A stretch of DNA of 39,888 nucleotides from Fen-1308 sp035319185 (GCA_035319185.1 DATHDF010000013.1:1-39888); one strand, 5' to 3'; shown: positions 8,667 to 17,613, counted from the stretch's first letter. The notes: a model not told the origin generated them from the sequence alone. Made by a program: numbers and translations.

Positions 8667-10199
8667 TCAGGACTGTCCGCGGTCGAGCGTTCTATACTGG
8701 ATGGCTTCGGCAACATGGCTGCCGTTGATGACGTCCGAAGCATCAAGATCGGCGATAGTGCGCGAGACTTTCAGGATCCTTGAATAGGCCCTTGCGCTGA
8801 GGCCCAGTCTCTGCATGGCGGCATCGAGGAGCCCCTGGGCATCGGAAGTGAGGATGCAAAGCTTCTTCATGTGTCTGGTTTTCATCTGGCCATTGGCAAA
8901 TATTTTGTCGTGGCTGAAACGTTCGAGCTGACGATCCCTTGCCCCGGAGACCCGCGCTCTTATGGCCTCGGATTTTTCGCCTGCATATTCCTTCGACAGC
9001 TCCTTGTACGGCACTGCCGGGACATCAATGTGAATATCGATGCGGTCCATCAGAGGCCCTGAGACCTTTGATCGATATCGCGTTATCATGCCGGGGGTAC
9101 ATGTGCACTGGTGCCGCGAGTCACCGTAAAAACCGCAAGGACAGGGGTTCATTGCTGCAACGAGGACAAACTGGGCAGGATAAGAAACTGTTGCCGCGGC
9201 GCGCGACACCGTAACCACGCCGTTTTCAAGAGGCTGTCTCAGCACTTCCAGGACATTGCGCTTAAATTCAGGAAGCTCGTCCAAAAACAGGATGCCATGA
9301 TGCGCCAGCGACACCTCACCGGGACGCGGGAATTGTCCACCACCTATAAGTGCAACATCCGACACGGTATGATGCGGAGCGCGATGAGGACGTACTGCAA
9401 GAAGAGACTGTCCAGGCGCAAGTAGCCCCGCGACGCTATGTATCTTCGTGGTTTCAAGGGCCTCGTCGAAGGTCATCGGCGGGAGTATGGAAGGCAAACG
9501 TTTTGCAAGCATAGTCTTGCCGCTGCCCGGAGGTCCTATCATCAAAAGATTGTGCGACCCCGCTGCTGCCACCTCAAGCGCCCTCTTCGCATGCTCCTGC
9601 CCTTTTACGTCGCAGAAATCGTCTTCGTATATGGAATTCTCGGCCATGGCTGCGTTGACGTCGATGGAGAAACTTTCTTTCTTCGCAACACCGCTTAAGA
9701 ATTCGATCACCTCCGGCAGGCTGTCCATCCCAAAGACCTCGATACCCGAAACGACCGCTGCCTCCGCCACATTCCCGTTGGGCAGAATGACTCCTCTGAT
9801 CCCCTTTTTTCGCGCTTCAAGCGCAATTGGCAGGGCACCCTTTATCGGCTTCACCCTTCCATCCAGAGACAATTCACCCGCAATTATATAGTCGGCAAGC
9901 AGCGCCGACGAGATTACCCCTTCTGCCGCTACGATTCCGACAGCGATGGGAAGATCGAATGATGAGCCTTCCTTCTTCAGGTCTGCAGGTGCAAGATTGA
10001 TTGTTATTTGCTTAAGCGGGAAATTAAATCCGATATTCTTAAGCGCTGCTTTTATGCGGTCACGGCTTTCTTTTACGGTTGCATCAGGCAGGCCAACCAT
10101 GGAGAAATGCGGCAGGCCGCGCGCCGCGATGTCAACCTCGACTTCAACAAGATGGGCATCGATGCCGATTACATATGCGCTCAGAGCTCTGGACAGCAT
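8667..10199 (-). CDS. comM: ComM/YifB-family Mg-chelatase-like AAA+ ATPase
   Basis: 510 residues of the ComM (YifB) family, a hexameric helicase that extends branch migration during natural transformation and recombination in studied species. The N-terminal Lon-protease-like domain starts with the usual MLSRALSAYVIGIDA. Walker A GPPGSGKT is at 222-229, the Walker B-like LFLDELPEF near 296, then the family's cysteine signature NPCPCGFYG...CTC and the arginine-finger region SGPLMDRIDIHI. A Mg-chelatase C-terminal helical domain ends the protein. Length and start match the family. The presence of comM does not prove natural competence. Confidence 0.92.
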   Translation of the reverse strand: MLSRALSAYVIGIDAHLVEVEVDIAARGLPHFSMVGLPDATVKESRDRIKAALKNIGFNFPLKQITINLAPADLKKEGSSFDLPIAVGIVAAEGVISSALLADYIIAGELSLDGRVKPIKGALPIALEARKKGIRGVILPNGNVAEAAVVSGIEVFGMDSLPEVIEFLSGVAKKESFSIDVNAAMAENSIYEDDFCDVKGQEHAKRALEVAAAGSHNLLMIGPPGSGKTMLAKRLPSILPPMTFDEALETTKIHSVAGLLAPGQSLLAVRPHRAPHHTVSDVALIGGGQFPRPGEVSLAHHGILFLDELPEFKRNVLEVLRQPLENGVVTVSRAAATVSYPAQFVLVAAMNPCPCGFYGDSRHQCTCTPGMITRYRSKVSGPLMDRIDIHIDVPAVPYKELSKEYAGEKSEAIRARVSGARDRQLERFSHDKIFANGQMKTRHMKKLCILTSDAQGLLDAAMQRLGLSARAYSRILKVSRTIADLDASDVINGSHVAEAIQYRTLDRGQS

Positions 10200-10311
10200 G
10201 CCTCTTCAGTCCTCTCTTCTAGATTTACGCAATACATCTCAGATTAGTCCTAATTATATCAGATATTATGTATGATTAGTTGCAGATAAGAAACTTAGGA
10301 AATAACAACCG

Positions 10312-11232
10312 TCATGCGGGTATGTTGCACTTGGATCCCTGCACCGTGTTTCTCTCTTCTAACCTCTTTTCGATGTCGTGCAGAATCTGATGCCGCGTCC
10401 TGCCCCACTGAGGCGCGATCAAAATCTCGTCAGGGGCCGTAGCAAACAGGCGCTGAACAACGATATCCGGAGAAAGTCTTTCGATGAAATCGACAAGAAA
10501 ATCGAGGTACTCCTCATAGCCGAATGTGTGGAACGGCTCGACCCTATACCGGCGTGCAAGCACCGTATCCTTTACAACCTGCAATTGATGGATCTTCACA
10601 AACTCTATCGGCAGCATTGAAAGCTCATCGGCCATGGCAAGCGTCTCGTCGCGCGTTTCAGTGGGAATGCCGACTATGATGTGAGCACCGATATGGATTC
10701 CCCTGCCCTCCGTCAGCTTAACCGCCTCCACAAAGGCCTGATAATCGTGGCCTCTCAGGATGTATGCGAGGCTCTTGTCATAGATAGACTGGAGGCCGTA
10801 TTCAATGAGTATGAACCTGTCTTTTGCGAGAGATTCCAGCAGCGCTATCTTCTCACGGTCAATGCAATCGGGTCTTGTACCTATGGCAAGACCGACAACG
10901 TCCGGCACCAATAGCGCTTCACGATAAAGCTTTTCAAGCTCCGGCGCAGGTGCGTAGGTGTTGGTAAAAGGTTGAAAATAGACAAGATATTTTCCGGCCT
11001 TGTATCGCATGGATAGATAGCTCTGACCGCGTCTGACCTGCTCGGCGATTGCAGCTCCAGGTTTGCACGCAGAGGGCCTGAAGCTGTCGTTGTTGCAATA
11101 GATGCAACCAGTTGTACCAACCGTTCCGTCCCTGTTCGGGCAGGTGAATCCGGCGTCCACATTCACTTTATAGACGACCGTCCCGAATTTCCTCTTCAGA
11201 TAAGGCCCGAAGGTATTGATTCTAGAGACCAT
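10312..11232 (-). CDS. TIGR01212-family radical SAM protein (YhcC-like)
   Basis: 306 residues. The Fe-S cysteines have the atypical spacing of this family, C31-x11-C43-x2-C46, in CPNRDG...GCIYC, instead of CxxxCxxC. Also visible are the YFQPFTNTYAP segment, GTRPDC and IEYGLQS, all common in YhcC/TIGR01212 members. These are S-adenosylmethionine radical enzymes whose substrate is not established to my knowledge. The ATG lacks a clear Shine-Dalgarno. It is divergent from the aldolase gene across 122 bases. About 110 bases separate it from comM, so co-transcription is possible but not shown. Confidence 0.85.
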   Translation of the reverse strand: MVSRINTFGPYLKRKFGTVVYKVNVDAGFTCPNRDGTVGTTGCIYCNNDSFRPSACKPGAAIAEQVRRGQSYLSMRYKAGKYLVYFQPFTNTYAPAPELEKLYREALLVPDVVGLAIGTRPDCIDREKIALLESLAKDRFILIEYGLQSIYDKSLAYILRGHDYQAFVEAVKLTEGRGIHIGAHIIVGIPTETRDETLAMADELSMLPIEFVKIHQLQVVKDTVLARRYRVEPFHTFGYEEYLDFLVDFIERLSPDIVVQRLFATAPDEILIAPQWGRTRHQILHDIEKRLEERNTVQGSKCNIPA

Positions 11233-11354
11233 TTTTAATTATCAAATTTGCCTGATCTTAATGTCAAATAGCCGATATTCTGATATACTATTACTCAAAT
11301 CCGGTAATCCGGAATTTCACCCGGGCCGGCACGACAAATCGTCAGGAGGGTTTC

Positions 11355-12710
11355 ATGGCTTTCAGCGGATTGAATAAAATCGTCGAAGTCAGAGACGGCT
11401 CCCTTGTCATCAAAGACAAGAAGGGCCTGAGGAATATGATGGATAGCCTGATCTACGAGGCCGTGTTCGAGCCGGATGATGAGAAGAGAAAGTCAATGCT
11501 GGTCCTCGTCAAGGAGATCGCAAAAGCTGCCGGCGCTGTTCCGGCTTCAATACAGTCGCTGTACGAGGAAATGGGAAGGAACTATCCCGGGTTTACCGTG
11601 CCTGCGATAAATATCCGTGGGCTTACATATGATGTTGCGCGCGTCATTTTCAGAAAGGCCCTGGAACTCAAGGTCGGCCCGGTCATTTTCGAGATCGCAA
11701 GATCGGAAATCGGATATACAAAGCAGAGACCGCTTGAATACTCGACTGTCGTGGTAGCCGCCGCTGTCCGCGAGGGATATGAAGGGCCTGTGTTCATTCA
11801 GGGCGATCATTTCCAGGTTGTCAGAAAGAATTATTTAACCGGCCCGGATCTGGAGCTGAACTATGTCAAAGGACTGATCGGAGAGGCAATCGAAGCAGAA
11901 TTTTATAATATCGATATAGATACATCAACACTTGTGGACCTCGAAAAACCGACCGTCAAGGAGCAGCAGAGGCCTAATTTCGAAACGACCGCAAAACTAG
12001 CCGAGCATGTGCGTAAGCTGCAGCCTGCAGGAGTCGATGTGTCCATCGGGGGCGAGATAGGCGAGATAGGCAGCAAAAACAGCACCCCGGAGGAGGCTCG
12101 GGCATACCTGGATGGAATAAAAGAGGCCTTCAAGGGCGGCAAGGGGCTGAGCAAGCTCAGCGTCCAGACCGGTACCAGCCACGGTGGAGTGGTGCTGCCG
12201 GACGGCAGCCTCGCAAAGGTAAAGATCGATTTCGACACTCTCAAGACACTGTCGAACCTTGCCAGAAAAGAGTTTGGGCTTTCAGGATGCGTACAGCACG
12301 GCGCATCGACCCTGCCTGACGACGCCTTCAATATGTTTCCTGAAACCGGCACTTCAGAGGTACATCTGGCCACCGGATTTCAGAACATGATGTATGACAG
12401 CAAGCATCTGCCCGAATCATTTAGAAATGAGGTCTATTCCTTCCTCAAGACCGAATTCGCCAAGGAGAAAAAAGAGGGTCAGACTGAGGAGCAGTTCATC
12501 TATGCAACGCGAAAGAAAGGCTTTGGCGCCATCAAGAAGAAATGGTGGGATATGCCCGCTGAGGTGAAGTCGAACATCATGAAAGAGCTCGAAGCAAAAT
12601 TCGGGTTCCTTTTCGAGAAACTAAGAGTTGCAAACTCTGCGGCAATGGTGGCTGAAAAAGTGAAGCCGGCACGCGTCAGGAAGGATTTCGACGCGGGGTT
12701 GCTGGGGTAG
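11355..12710 (+). CDS. class II fructose-bisphosphate aldolase-like enzyme
   Basis: 451 residues, longer than the usual class II aldolase (about 300-360) because of an added N-terminal region of about 80 residues. The metal and catalytic signatures are present: QGDHFQ (D151, H152), GGEIGEIG (E234, E237), TGTSHGGV (H276) and QHGAST (H315). They support a zinc-dependent TIM-barrel aldolase cleaving fructose 1,6-bisphosphate or a closely related ketose bisphosphate. AGGAGG lies five bases before the ATG. The stop is two bases from the ATG of the phosphofructokinase gene, so the two successive glycolytic enzymes are made from one mRNA. A tagatose- or other ketose-specific activity cannot be excluded from sequence alone. 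Confidence 0.85.
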   Translation: MAFSGLNKIVEVRDGSLVIKDKKGLRNMMDSLIYEAVFEPDDEKRKSMLVLVKEIAKAAGAVPASIQSLYEEMGRNYPGFTVPAINIRGLTYDVARVIFRKALELKVGPVIFEIARSEIGYTKQRPLEYSTVVVAAAVREGYEGPVFIQGDHFQVVRKNYLTGPDLELNYVKGLIGEAIEAEFYNIDIDTSTLVDLEKPTVKEQQRPNFETTAKLAEHVRKLQPAGVDVSIGGEIGEIGSKNSTPEEARAYLDGIKEAFKGGKGLSKLSVQTGTSHGGVVLPDGSLAKVKIDFDTLKTLSNLARKEFGLSGCVQHGASTLPDDAFNMFPETGTSEVHLATGFQNMMYDSKHLPESFRNEVYSFLKTEFAKEKKEGQTEEQFIYATRKKGFGAIKKKWWDMPAEVKSNIMKELEAKFGFLFEKLRVANSAAMVAEKVKPARVRKDFDAGLLG

Positions 12711-12712
12711 CA

Positions 12713-13960
12713 ATGGGTACGAAACCAAAGGAGCTTGTCGGCATTATTGTAGGCGGTGGGCCGGCGCCCGGAATTAATGGCGTAATCAGCTCGGCGACGA
12801 TTGAAGCGGTCAACGAAGGCAGACAGGTGGTAGGCATCATAGGCGGCTTCAAGCGCCTTTTCGAAGGCGACAAGAATTGCATCATCCCCCTGAGCATATC
12901 CGACGTGTCAAGAATTCATACCGAAGGCGGCTCGATCCTAAGAACATCTCGCGACTATCCCGACAAAGTGAAGGACAAATTCAAGCTCCTCATGTCAACC
13001 CTTAAACAGGCAGGCATCAAATACCTGATCACCATCGGCGGCGAAGGGACCCTTTACATGGCCAATTGGATAGAGAGAGAAGCCAGGGGCAGCATGAGTG
13101 TGGTGCATGTGCCCAAGACCATCGACAACGACGTCCCACTGCCGGGAGGTCAGGCTACGTTCGGCTTCCAGACGGCGCGACACTGGGGCGTCGAAATAGT
13201 GAAGAATATTATGGAAGACGCCAAGACCACCGGCAGGTGGTACTTTATTACAACCATGGGGCGCACTTCCGGTTCGCTGGCGTTGGGAATAGGTAAATCG
13301 TCGGGCGCTACTGTTTCACTGATTGCAGAGGAGTTCCGCAATGAGGAGAAGCCTCTGCAGAAAGCCGCCGACATATTGACCGGCGCTATTATTAAGCGTC
13401 TGGCGATGGGTAAGGACCACGGCGTTGCGATACTGGCAGAGGGCATATGCGCAGTATGCCCGGCTGAGGAACTATCGCAATATGAACATTGTGAACTGGA
13501 CGAGACCGGAAGATTGCGATTGTCGGACATACAACTGGGCAGAGTGCTCAAGAACTTCGTCAAAAAGAACCTGGACCAGCTCGGCATATGCCTTACCATT
13601 GTGGACAAAAACGTCGGCTATGAATTGAGGGCGGCTGACCCTATCCCTTATGATGTCGAATATACACGCGACTTGGGATACGGTGCGGTTCGCTATCTGC
13701 TAAAAGGAGGGTCGGGGTCGATGATAGTTTTCGACGAGGGATATCTGAGGCCTATCCCCTTTGTTGAACTCTTCGACTTTTCCTCGGGGCGCGTAAAAGT
13801 GCGCACGGTGGATACGACGTCAGAAGCATATGAGGTCGCCAGAAAATACATGATCAGGCTCGAAAAGGAGGACCTGGTTGGCGAGAGCCTCACAAAATTA
13901 TCCAGGGTGACCAATCTGTCGCCTCAGGACTTCGTGAAGAGATTTTCTTACATCGTTTAA
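12713..13960 (+). CDS. 6-phosphofructokinase, probably ATP-dependent
   Basis: 415 residues of the PFK family. GGGPAPGING at 14-23 is the nucleotide-binding loop. GGEGT (109-113) and PKTIDND (134-140) are the donor and catalytic motifs, with D138 and D140 as the expected catalytic acids. Pyrophosphate-using enzymes usually have Asp where G112 lies, while K135 is the pyrophosphate-type residue. The Gly-plus-Lys combination is the one I know from ATP-using enzymes of the PPi-like clade, for example trypanosome PFK, so ATP is favoured but not proven. It starts two bases after the aldolase stop. A hairpin-rich element lies just downstream and may end transcription. Confidence 0.88.
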   Translation: MGTKPKELVGIIVGGGPAPGINGVISSATIEAVNEGRQVVGIIGGFKRLFEGDKNCIIPLSISDVSRIHTEGGSILRTSRDYPDKVKDKFKLLMSTLKQAGIKYLITIGGEGTLYMANWIEREARGSMSVVHVPKTIDNDVPLPGGQATFGFQTARHWGVEIVKNIMEDAKTTGRWYFITTMGRTSGSLALGIGKSSGATVSLIAEEFRNEEKPLQKAADILTGAIIKRLAMGKDHGVAILAEGICAVCPAEELSQYEHCELDETGRLRLSDIQLGRVLKNFVKKNLDQLGICLTIVDKNVGYELRAADPIPYDVEYTRDLGYGAVRYLLKGGSGSMIVFDEGYLRPIPFVELFDFSSGRVKVRTVDTTSEAYEVARKYMIRLEKEDLVGESLTKLSRVTNLSPQDFVKRFSYIV

Positions 13961-13965
13961 CACTA

Positions 13966-14033
13966 TAGGGGCGAACCCAGATGTTCGCCCGTTACCTATA
14001 CGCACATCGGGTAGGCATATAGATCTGCCCCTA
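13966..14033. repeat. double-hairpin palindromic element between convergent genes
   Basis: The outer termini TAGGGGC (13966-13972) and GCCCCTA (14027-14033) are perfect inverted repeats. Inside, GGGCGAAC (13969-13976) and GTTCGCCC (13983-13990) form a perfect eight-base stem with a six-base loop. GTAGGCA near 14011 pairs imperfectly with the right end. The element reaches into the stop codon of the minus-strand ATPase and lies six bases after the phosphofructokinase stop. There is no T-tract. It resembles dispersed REP-like palindromes and could act as a two-way terminator or mRNA stabiliser. No second copy was noticed in this window. Confidence 0.6.
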
Positions 14034-16082
14034 CCGCATCAGCCTAGACGAATTCAGGAAGACAAGCACATCAGGCATTATATGGGCCAGCGCGGCACCG
14101 GTAGGCGAAAGTATGCCCGTCGAAGCCAGTCCGATGCCTATAAGGTTAAAAATTATCCCTAGAACCAGGTTCTGCCTTATGACGTCAAATGTATTTCTGC
14201 CTATCGCTATCGCCTGCGGCACCTGCTTCCACTCGTCACGCATGATGGCGACATCGGATGCCTCGATTGCAATGTCCGAGCCTGCAGCCCCCATGGCTAC
14301 TCCGACGTGAGATAACGCAAGCGCCGGCGCGTCGTTGATACCGTCTCCAACCATCAGCACTTTTCTGCCTTCTGACACCAGCCGTCTAATCTGCTCGACT
14401 TTGTCGTGGGGCAGCAGTCCGGCAATCACCTTGGTAATCCCCAGATATGAAGCCACCTTGTCTGCTACATTCCGGCTGTCCCCCGTAAGCATGACCGATT
14501 CGCGGAATCCCAATGCCCGCAGATGCTCCAGGGCCTCAACTGTGCCTTCCCTGACAACATCGGCCACGCACATGACGCCTATAACGTCTTTTCCGTCGGC
14601 AAGAAAAATGGTTGTCTTTCCCTCTTTTTCCCGACTGTCGCAATATTCTGCGACCTGCAATGAAATCACTGCCCCTTCCCGCAGCATCAATCCCCTGTTG
14701 CCGAGTGTCAATTTCTTTGCTCCGACAGCAGCTATAACGCCCATTCCCGGAATAACATCGCTTTTATCAGGTTCAGGAACCTTTATCGCCCTCGCGGAGG
14801 CTTCCTTCAAAATCGCCCCTGCAAGAGGATGCTCCGAATATTTCTCGGCCGCCGCTGCAAACTCCAGCACTTCTTCTCTGCTTGCCTCTGCAAATCCTGC
14901 TACGTCCGTTACAACCGGATCTCCAAGCGTAAGAGTGCCCGTCTTGTCTACAACCAGGGTGTCGACCTTGGCAAGCGCTTCCAGGTATCGCCCTCCTTTG
15001 ATGATTATGCCCATCCTGGCAGCCCTGCCCATGCTGGCCACGACCGCCAATGGTGTCGCTATCGCAATGCAGCACGGGCAGGCTACGACCATCACGGCAA
15101 TGGCGTTTCTGATTTCCCCCGTCACAACATAAGTAGCCGCTGCAACCAAAATGATAGCCGGTGTGAAAAATGATGCGAACCTGTCAGCGATCTTCTGCAC
15201 CGGTGCCTTGGCCGTCTCTGCCTCTTCTACGAGCCTGACGATACGCGCATAGTTTGTGTCCTTGCCAATATGGATCGCCCTGATAAAGAGAATCCCCATC
15301 TGGTTAATAGTCGCCGCATATACAGAGTCCCCCTCCCTTTTTTCAACAGGAAAGGGCTCTCCGGTTATTGGGGCTTCGCTCACCGATCCGCTTCCGGAGA
15401 TTATAACGCCCTCAACCGGGATCTTCTCTCCGGCCTTCACTATAACGATATCGCCCTTCTTTACCTCGTCAATCGGCACTTCCATCTCTTCATCGCCCCT
15501 TCTGAGCGTGGCAGTCTTAGGGGCAAGGTCGACAAGTTCCTTTATCGCCCGACGCGATCTTTCCATTGTCATTGAGTCGATGTATTCCGAAACCATCATA
15601 AAAAAAGCTATGACAGCAGCTGACCTGAATTCGCCGATAGCAGTTGCTGCTGCAACTCCAAGGGCCATGAAGACCTCTGCAGTGATATTCATTTTGAGCA
15701 CGTCGCGCATAGCATGACGGAGCAGGGGATAACCTCCGACAGCAACCGCTAAGACTGAAAAGACATCAAATGATGAAACTGTTCTGCTGAGGCCAAGAAA
15801 GCTCGCCAATACAAGCAGCAGCACGGCCAACATTCTTATAAAAGGAATCGTGCGGCGTTGAATACCTGCACCGGCGTGTACTATTTCATATCCGAGACCT
15901 TCGATCTCTTTTTCGATGCCGGCGACGGAAATGGACAGGGGTTCAAAAACGACCTCTACCTTTTCCGTTCCAAGAAAGACAACAACCGACTGAATGCCCT
16001 TTTTCTTCATCAATGCTTTTTCGATCTTCTCGGCGCAGGATGCGCAATCCAAACCCTTTATCTTAATGGCTACCTGTCTCAT
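14031..16082 (-). CDS. P1B-type heavy-metal-transporting ATPase
   Basis: 683 residues in the inner membrane. An N-terminal heavy-metal-associated domain carries C13 and C16 (GLDCASC). A run of transmembrane helices follows, then an actuator domain with TGEPFP. The transport-site helix reads CPCC (335-338), then the phosphorylation motif DKTGT (D379), the SEHPLAG histidine-proline motif, TGDSRN and GDGINDAPAL. All catalytic elements are present. Metal choice is unclear: CPCC with an extra Cys is unusual, and the last helix (HIMPDVLVFLNSSRL) lacks the Asp-Gly seen in ZntA-type pumps. The repressor encoded three bases upstream has zinc/cadmium/lead-type ligands, which points to efflux of those ions. 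Confidence 0.9.
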   Translation of the reverse strand: MRQVAIKIKGLDCASCAEKIEKALMKKKGIQSVVVFLGTEKVEVVFEPLSISVAGIEKEIEGLGYEIVHAGAGIQRRTIPFIRMLAVLLLVLASFLGLSRTVSSFDVFSVLAVAVGGYPLLRHAMRDVLKMNITAEVFMALGVAAATAIGEFRSAAVIAFFMMVSEYIDSMTMERSRRAIKELVDLAPKTATLRRGDEEMEVPIDEVKKGDIVIVKAGEKIPVEGVIISGSGSVSEAPITGEPFPVEKREGDSVYAATINQMGILFIRAIHIGKDTNYARIVRLVEEAETAKAPVQKIADRFASFFTPAIILVAAATYVVTGEIRNAIAVMVVACPCCIAIATPLAVVASMGRAARMGIIIKGGRYLEALAKVDTLVVDKTGTLTLGDPVVTDVAGFAEASREEVLEFAAAAEKYSEHPLAGAILKEASARAIKVPEPDKSDVIPGMGVIAAVGAKKLTLGNRGLMLREGAVISLQVAEYCDSREKEGKTTIFLADGKDVIGVMCVADVVREGTVEALEHLRALGFRESVMLTGDSRNVADKVASYLGITKVIAGLLPHDKVEQIRRLVSEGRKVLMVGDGINDAPALALSHVGVAMGAAGSDIAIEASDVAIMRDEWKQVPQAIAIGRNTFDVIRQNLVLGIIFNLIGIGLASTGILSPTGAALAHIMPDVLVFLNSSRLMR

Positions 16083-16085
16083 AGC

Positions 16086-16478
16086 TTATGCCTCGTGGAC
16101 GTGCCTCAGACACTCGCCTATAAGATTTATAATATGTTCGTCGTCGAGGGAATAAAAGACCATCTTGCCTTCCTTGCGGTACTTTACAAGGCGCATGTTG
16201 CGCAAGACCCTCAGCTGGTGAGATACTGCCGATTTCGTCGTTTTCAAAAGGGCCGCCAGATCGCATACACAAAGCTCGTCAATCACGAGGGCCGAGATAA
16301 TCTTTGTCCTCGTCAAGTCCCCGAGCGCGCCGAAGGTCTCTGCAACTTTCGTCAGGGCCTCAGTCGCCTCCATCTTATTTGAGACTGATAATACCTTCTT
16401 AGGATTGATCGCAGAGATCTCGCAGACATCGTCCGGCTTATTGTAGGTCCTGCAGACAAGCTTTCTGTTTTTCTTCAT
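16086..16478 (-). CDS. ArsR/SmtB-family metal-sensing repressor
   Basis: 130-residue winged-helix regulator. Two metal sites can be read. The alpha-5 site D113-x-H115...H126-x2-E129 has exactly the spacing of the SmtB zinc site. An alpha-3 thiolate site is suggested by ELCVCD (C70, C72) together with N-terminal C9 and C19, as in CadC and ZiaR. Metal binding would release DNA and induce the ATPase. AGAGGT lies eight bases before the ATG. The ATPase ATG is three bases after this stop, so the two form an autoregulated operon with the operator in the upstream region. Confidence 0.9.
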   Translation of the reverse strand: MKKNRKLVCRTYNKPDDVCEISAINPKKVLSVSNKMEATEALTKVAETFGALGDLTRTKIISALVIDELCVCDLAALLKTTKSAVSHQLRVLRNMRLVKYRKEGKMVFYSLDDEHIINLIGECLRHVHEA

Positions 16479-16502
16479 GACTTTTACCTCTAATGGTTGA
16501 AT

Positions 16503-16514
16503 GATTGCTCAATC
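16503..16514. promoter_or_regulatory. candidate ArsR-family operator
   Basis: GATTG-CT-CAATC is a 12-base inverted repeat 24 bases upstream of the repressor ATG, inside an AT-rich stretch. Position and symmetry suit autoregulation by the ArsR/SmtB protein. It does not match the full 12-2-12 SmtB consensus. Confidence 0.45.
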
Positions 16515-16578
16515 GTATATTTAATCTTAATGAACGGCAATCGGGCATGTCAAGGTCGGATCTCCAGGCAGGGCGAAC

Positions 16579-16608
16579 TTGACGACAAAAACGGTTTTTT
16601 CGTATATT
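16579..16608 (+). promoter_or_regulatory. promoter of tRNA-Lys
   Basis: TTGACG (16579-16584), an 18-base spacer, and TATATT (16603-16608). The expected transcription start near 16615 is about 12 bases before the mature tRNA 5' end. A sigma-70-type promoter is the simplest reading. Confidence 0.6.
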
Positions 16609-16626
16609 AAATATCTACATCGGTAT

Positions 16627-16702
<76 letters not shown>

Positions 16703-16710
16703 AAGAAATC

Positions 16711-16741
16711 AAAGGGTTGGGAGACTTCTCCCGACCCTTTT
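16711..16741 (+). terminator. rho-independent terminator of tRNA-Lys
   Basis: AAAGGGTTGGGAG (16711-16723) pairs with CTCCCGACCCTTT (16728-16740), with one T-G pair and a four-base loop, ending in TTTT. It starts nine bases after the tRNA CCA end. Confidence 0.85.
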
Positions 16742-16880
16742 CATTGTTGGGGAACTCAACGGTAGGCCACTTTTACCTTGAAGACAAAGCTGCTCTGCTG
16801 TGTAGGCTTAATACTTACATATTAGGATAGCTCCAGTCTTACATTATTTTCAGTAATTCTCTGATATCTCGTTATCCCTG

Positions 16881-16908
16881 TTGACGGTTAAAATTTAAGT
16901 ACTATCAT
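16881..16908 (+). promoter_or_regulatory. candidate promoter of the receiver-like gene
   Basis: TTGACG (16881-16886), a 16-base spacer and TATCAT (16903-16908), 66 bases before the ATG at 16974. The rest of bases 16742-16973 shows no gene. Confidence 0.35.
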
Positions 16909-16973
16909 TTTGACAGCAGGTATCGCGTACATTCGTACATTAAGGACAAATATGAACCCGGAGGGCAGATACC

Positions 16974-17411
16974 ATGTTCGGCGTAAAAAAACTCACTTCT
17001 TTAAATATACAGCCCCACTCACTTAATAATCAGCGTCAACCGCATCGCTATAATGCTGTTTCCGGGATACTGATCGTGGATGAAGACCCGGACGTCCTGA
17101 CTCAACTTTCTTATAGTTTTGCACTCTGCGCCAGGCACTACAATGTGTATACTGCTCAAACAGGAAAGGCTGCGGCGCAAGTTCTTAAGACATGTGCTGT
17201 TAATATCCTTTTGACGGCGCTAAATGTCCCGGTTATGCATGATTTTGAGCTGATAGACTACACAAAGTATTATTATCCCGACACACAAATATTTGCGATG
17301 TCCGACGAAGAATCTTCTGCAGTACAAAACATACTTGATGATTCGAAAATTAACGGCTACATCAGGAAGCCGCTCCGCATTGAACTGATATACAGCATTC
17401 TTCGTATCTGA
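16974..17411 (+). CDS. stand-alone receiver-like protein lacking the phospho-acceptor Asp
   Basis: 145 residues. After a 30-residue polar leader comes a CheY-like receiver fold: GILIVDEDPD (acidic pair D36/E37), a central ILLTALNVPVM, IFAMSDEES (S110) and the conserved lysine-proline K132-P133. In normal receivers the central strand ends in Asp (LTDLNMPVM); here that residue is Ala (A82). Aspartate phosphorylation therefore appears impossible, so this is a pseudo-receiver that may act by constitutive or ligand-based protein contacts. There is no output domain and no histidine kinase gene nearby. GGAGG lies about nine bases before the ATG. Its surroundings look AT-richer than the flanking operons. 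Confidence 0.75.
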   Translation: MFGVKKLTSLNIQPHSLNNQRQPHRYNAVSGILIVDEDPDVLTQLSYSFALCARHYNVYTAQTGKAAAQVLKTCAVNILLTALNVPVMHDFELIDYTKYYYPDTQIFAMSDEESSAVQNILDDSKINGYIRKPLRIELIYSILRI

Positions 17412-17613
17412 TTTGCTGAGATGAGAAACGGCAGAATTAGGCCTGCAGACAGTATCGCGTTGATGATCACTTGCTGCAAACAAAATAAAGAAGAGCAAGG
17501 AGGTGTTCATAAATTGCTGTATAAGTAGTTCAGCTTTTGAGATTATAGTCTCGGATAATGTCTGGAGAAGTGTAGCGGTAAATATTTCATAAGAAAAAAA
17601 AGGAGAATGAAGG

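Noticed and set aside
14335..15132. 265-residue plus-strand ORF opposite the P-type ATPase
   Set aside because: Low-complexity Ser/Pro/Thr-rich shadow of the antisense strand of a clear gene.
17462..17527. 20-codon ORF and AAGGAGGTG ribosome-like site near 17500
   Set aside because: No start codon at a proper distance after the site and only very short frames; no evidence of a gene.
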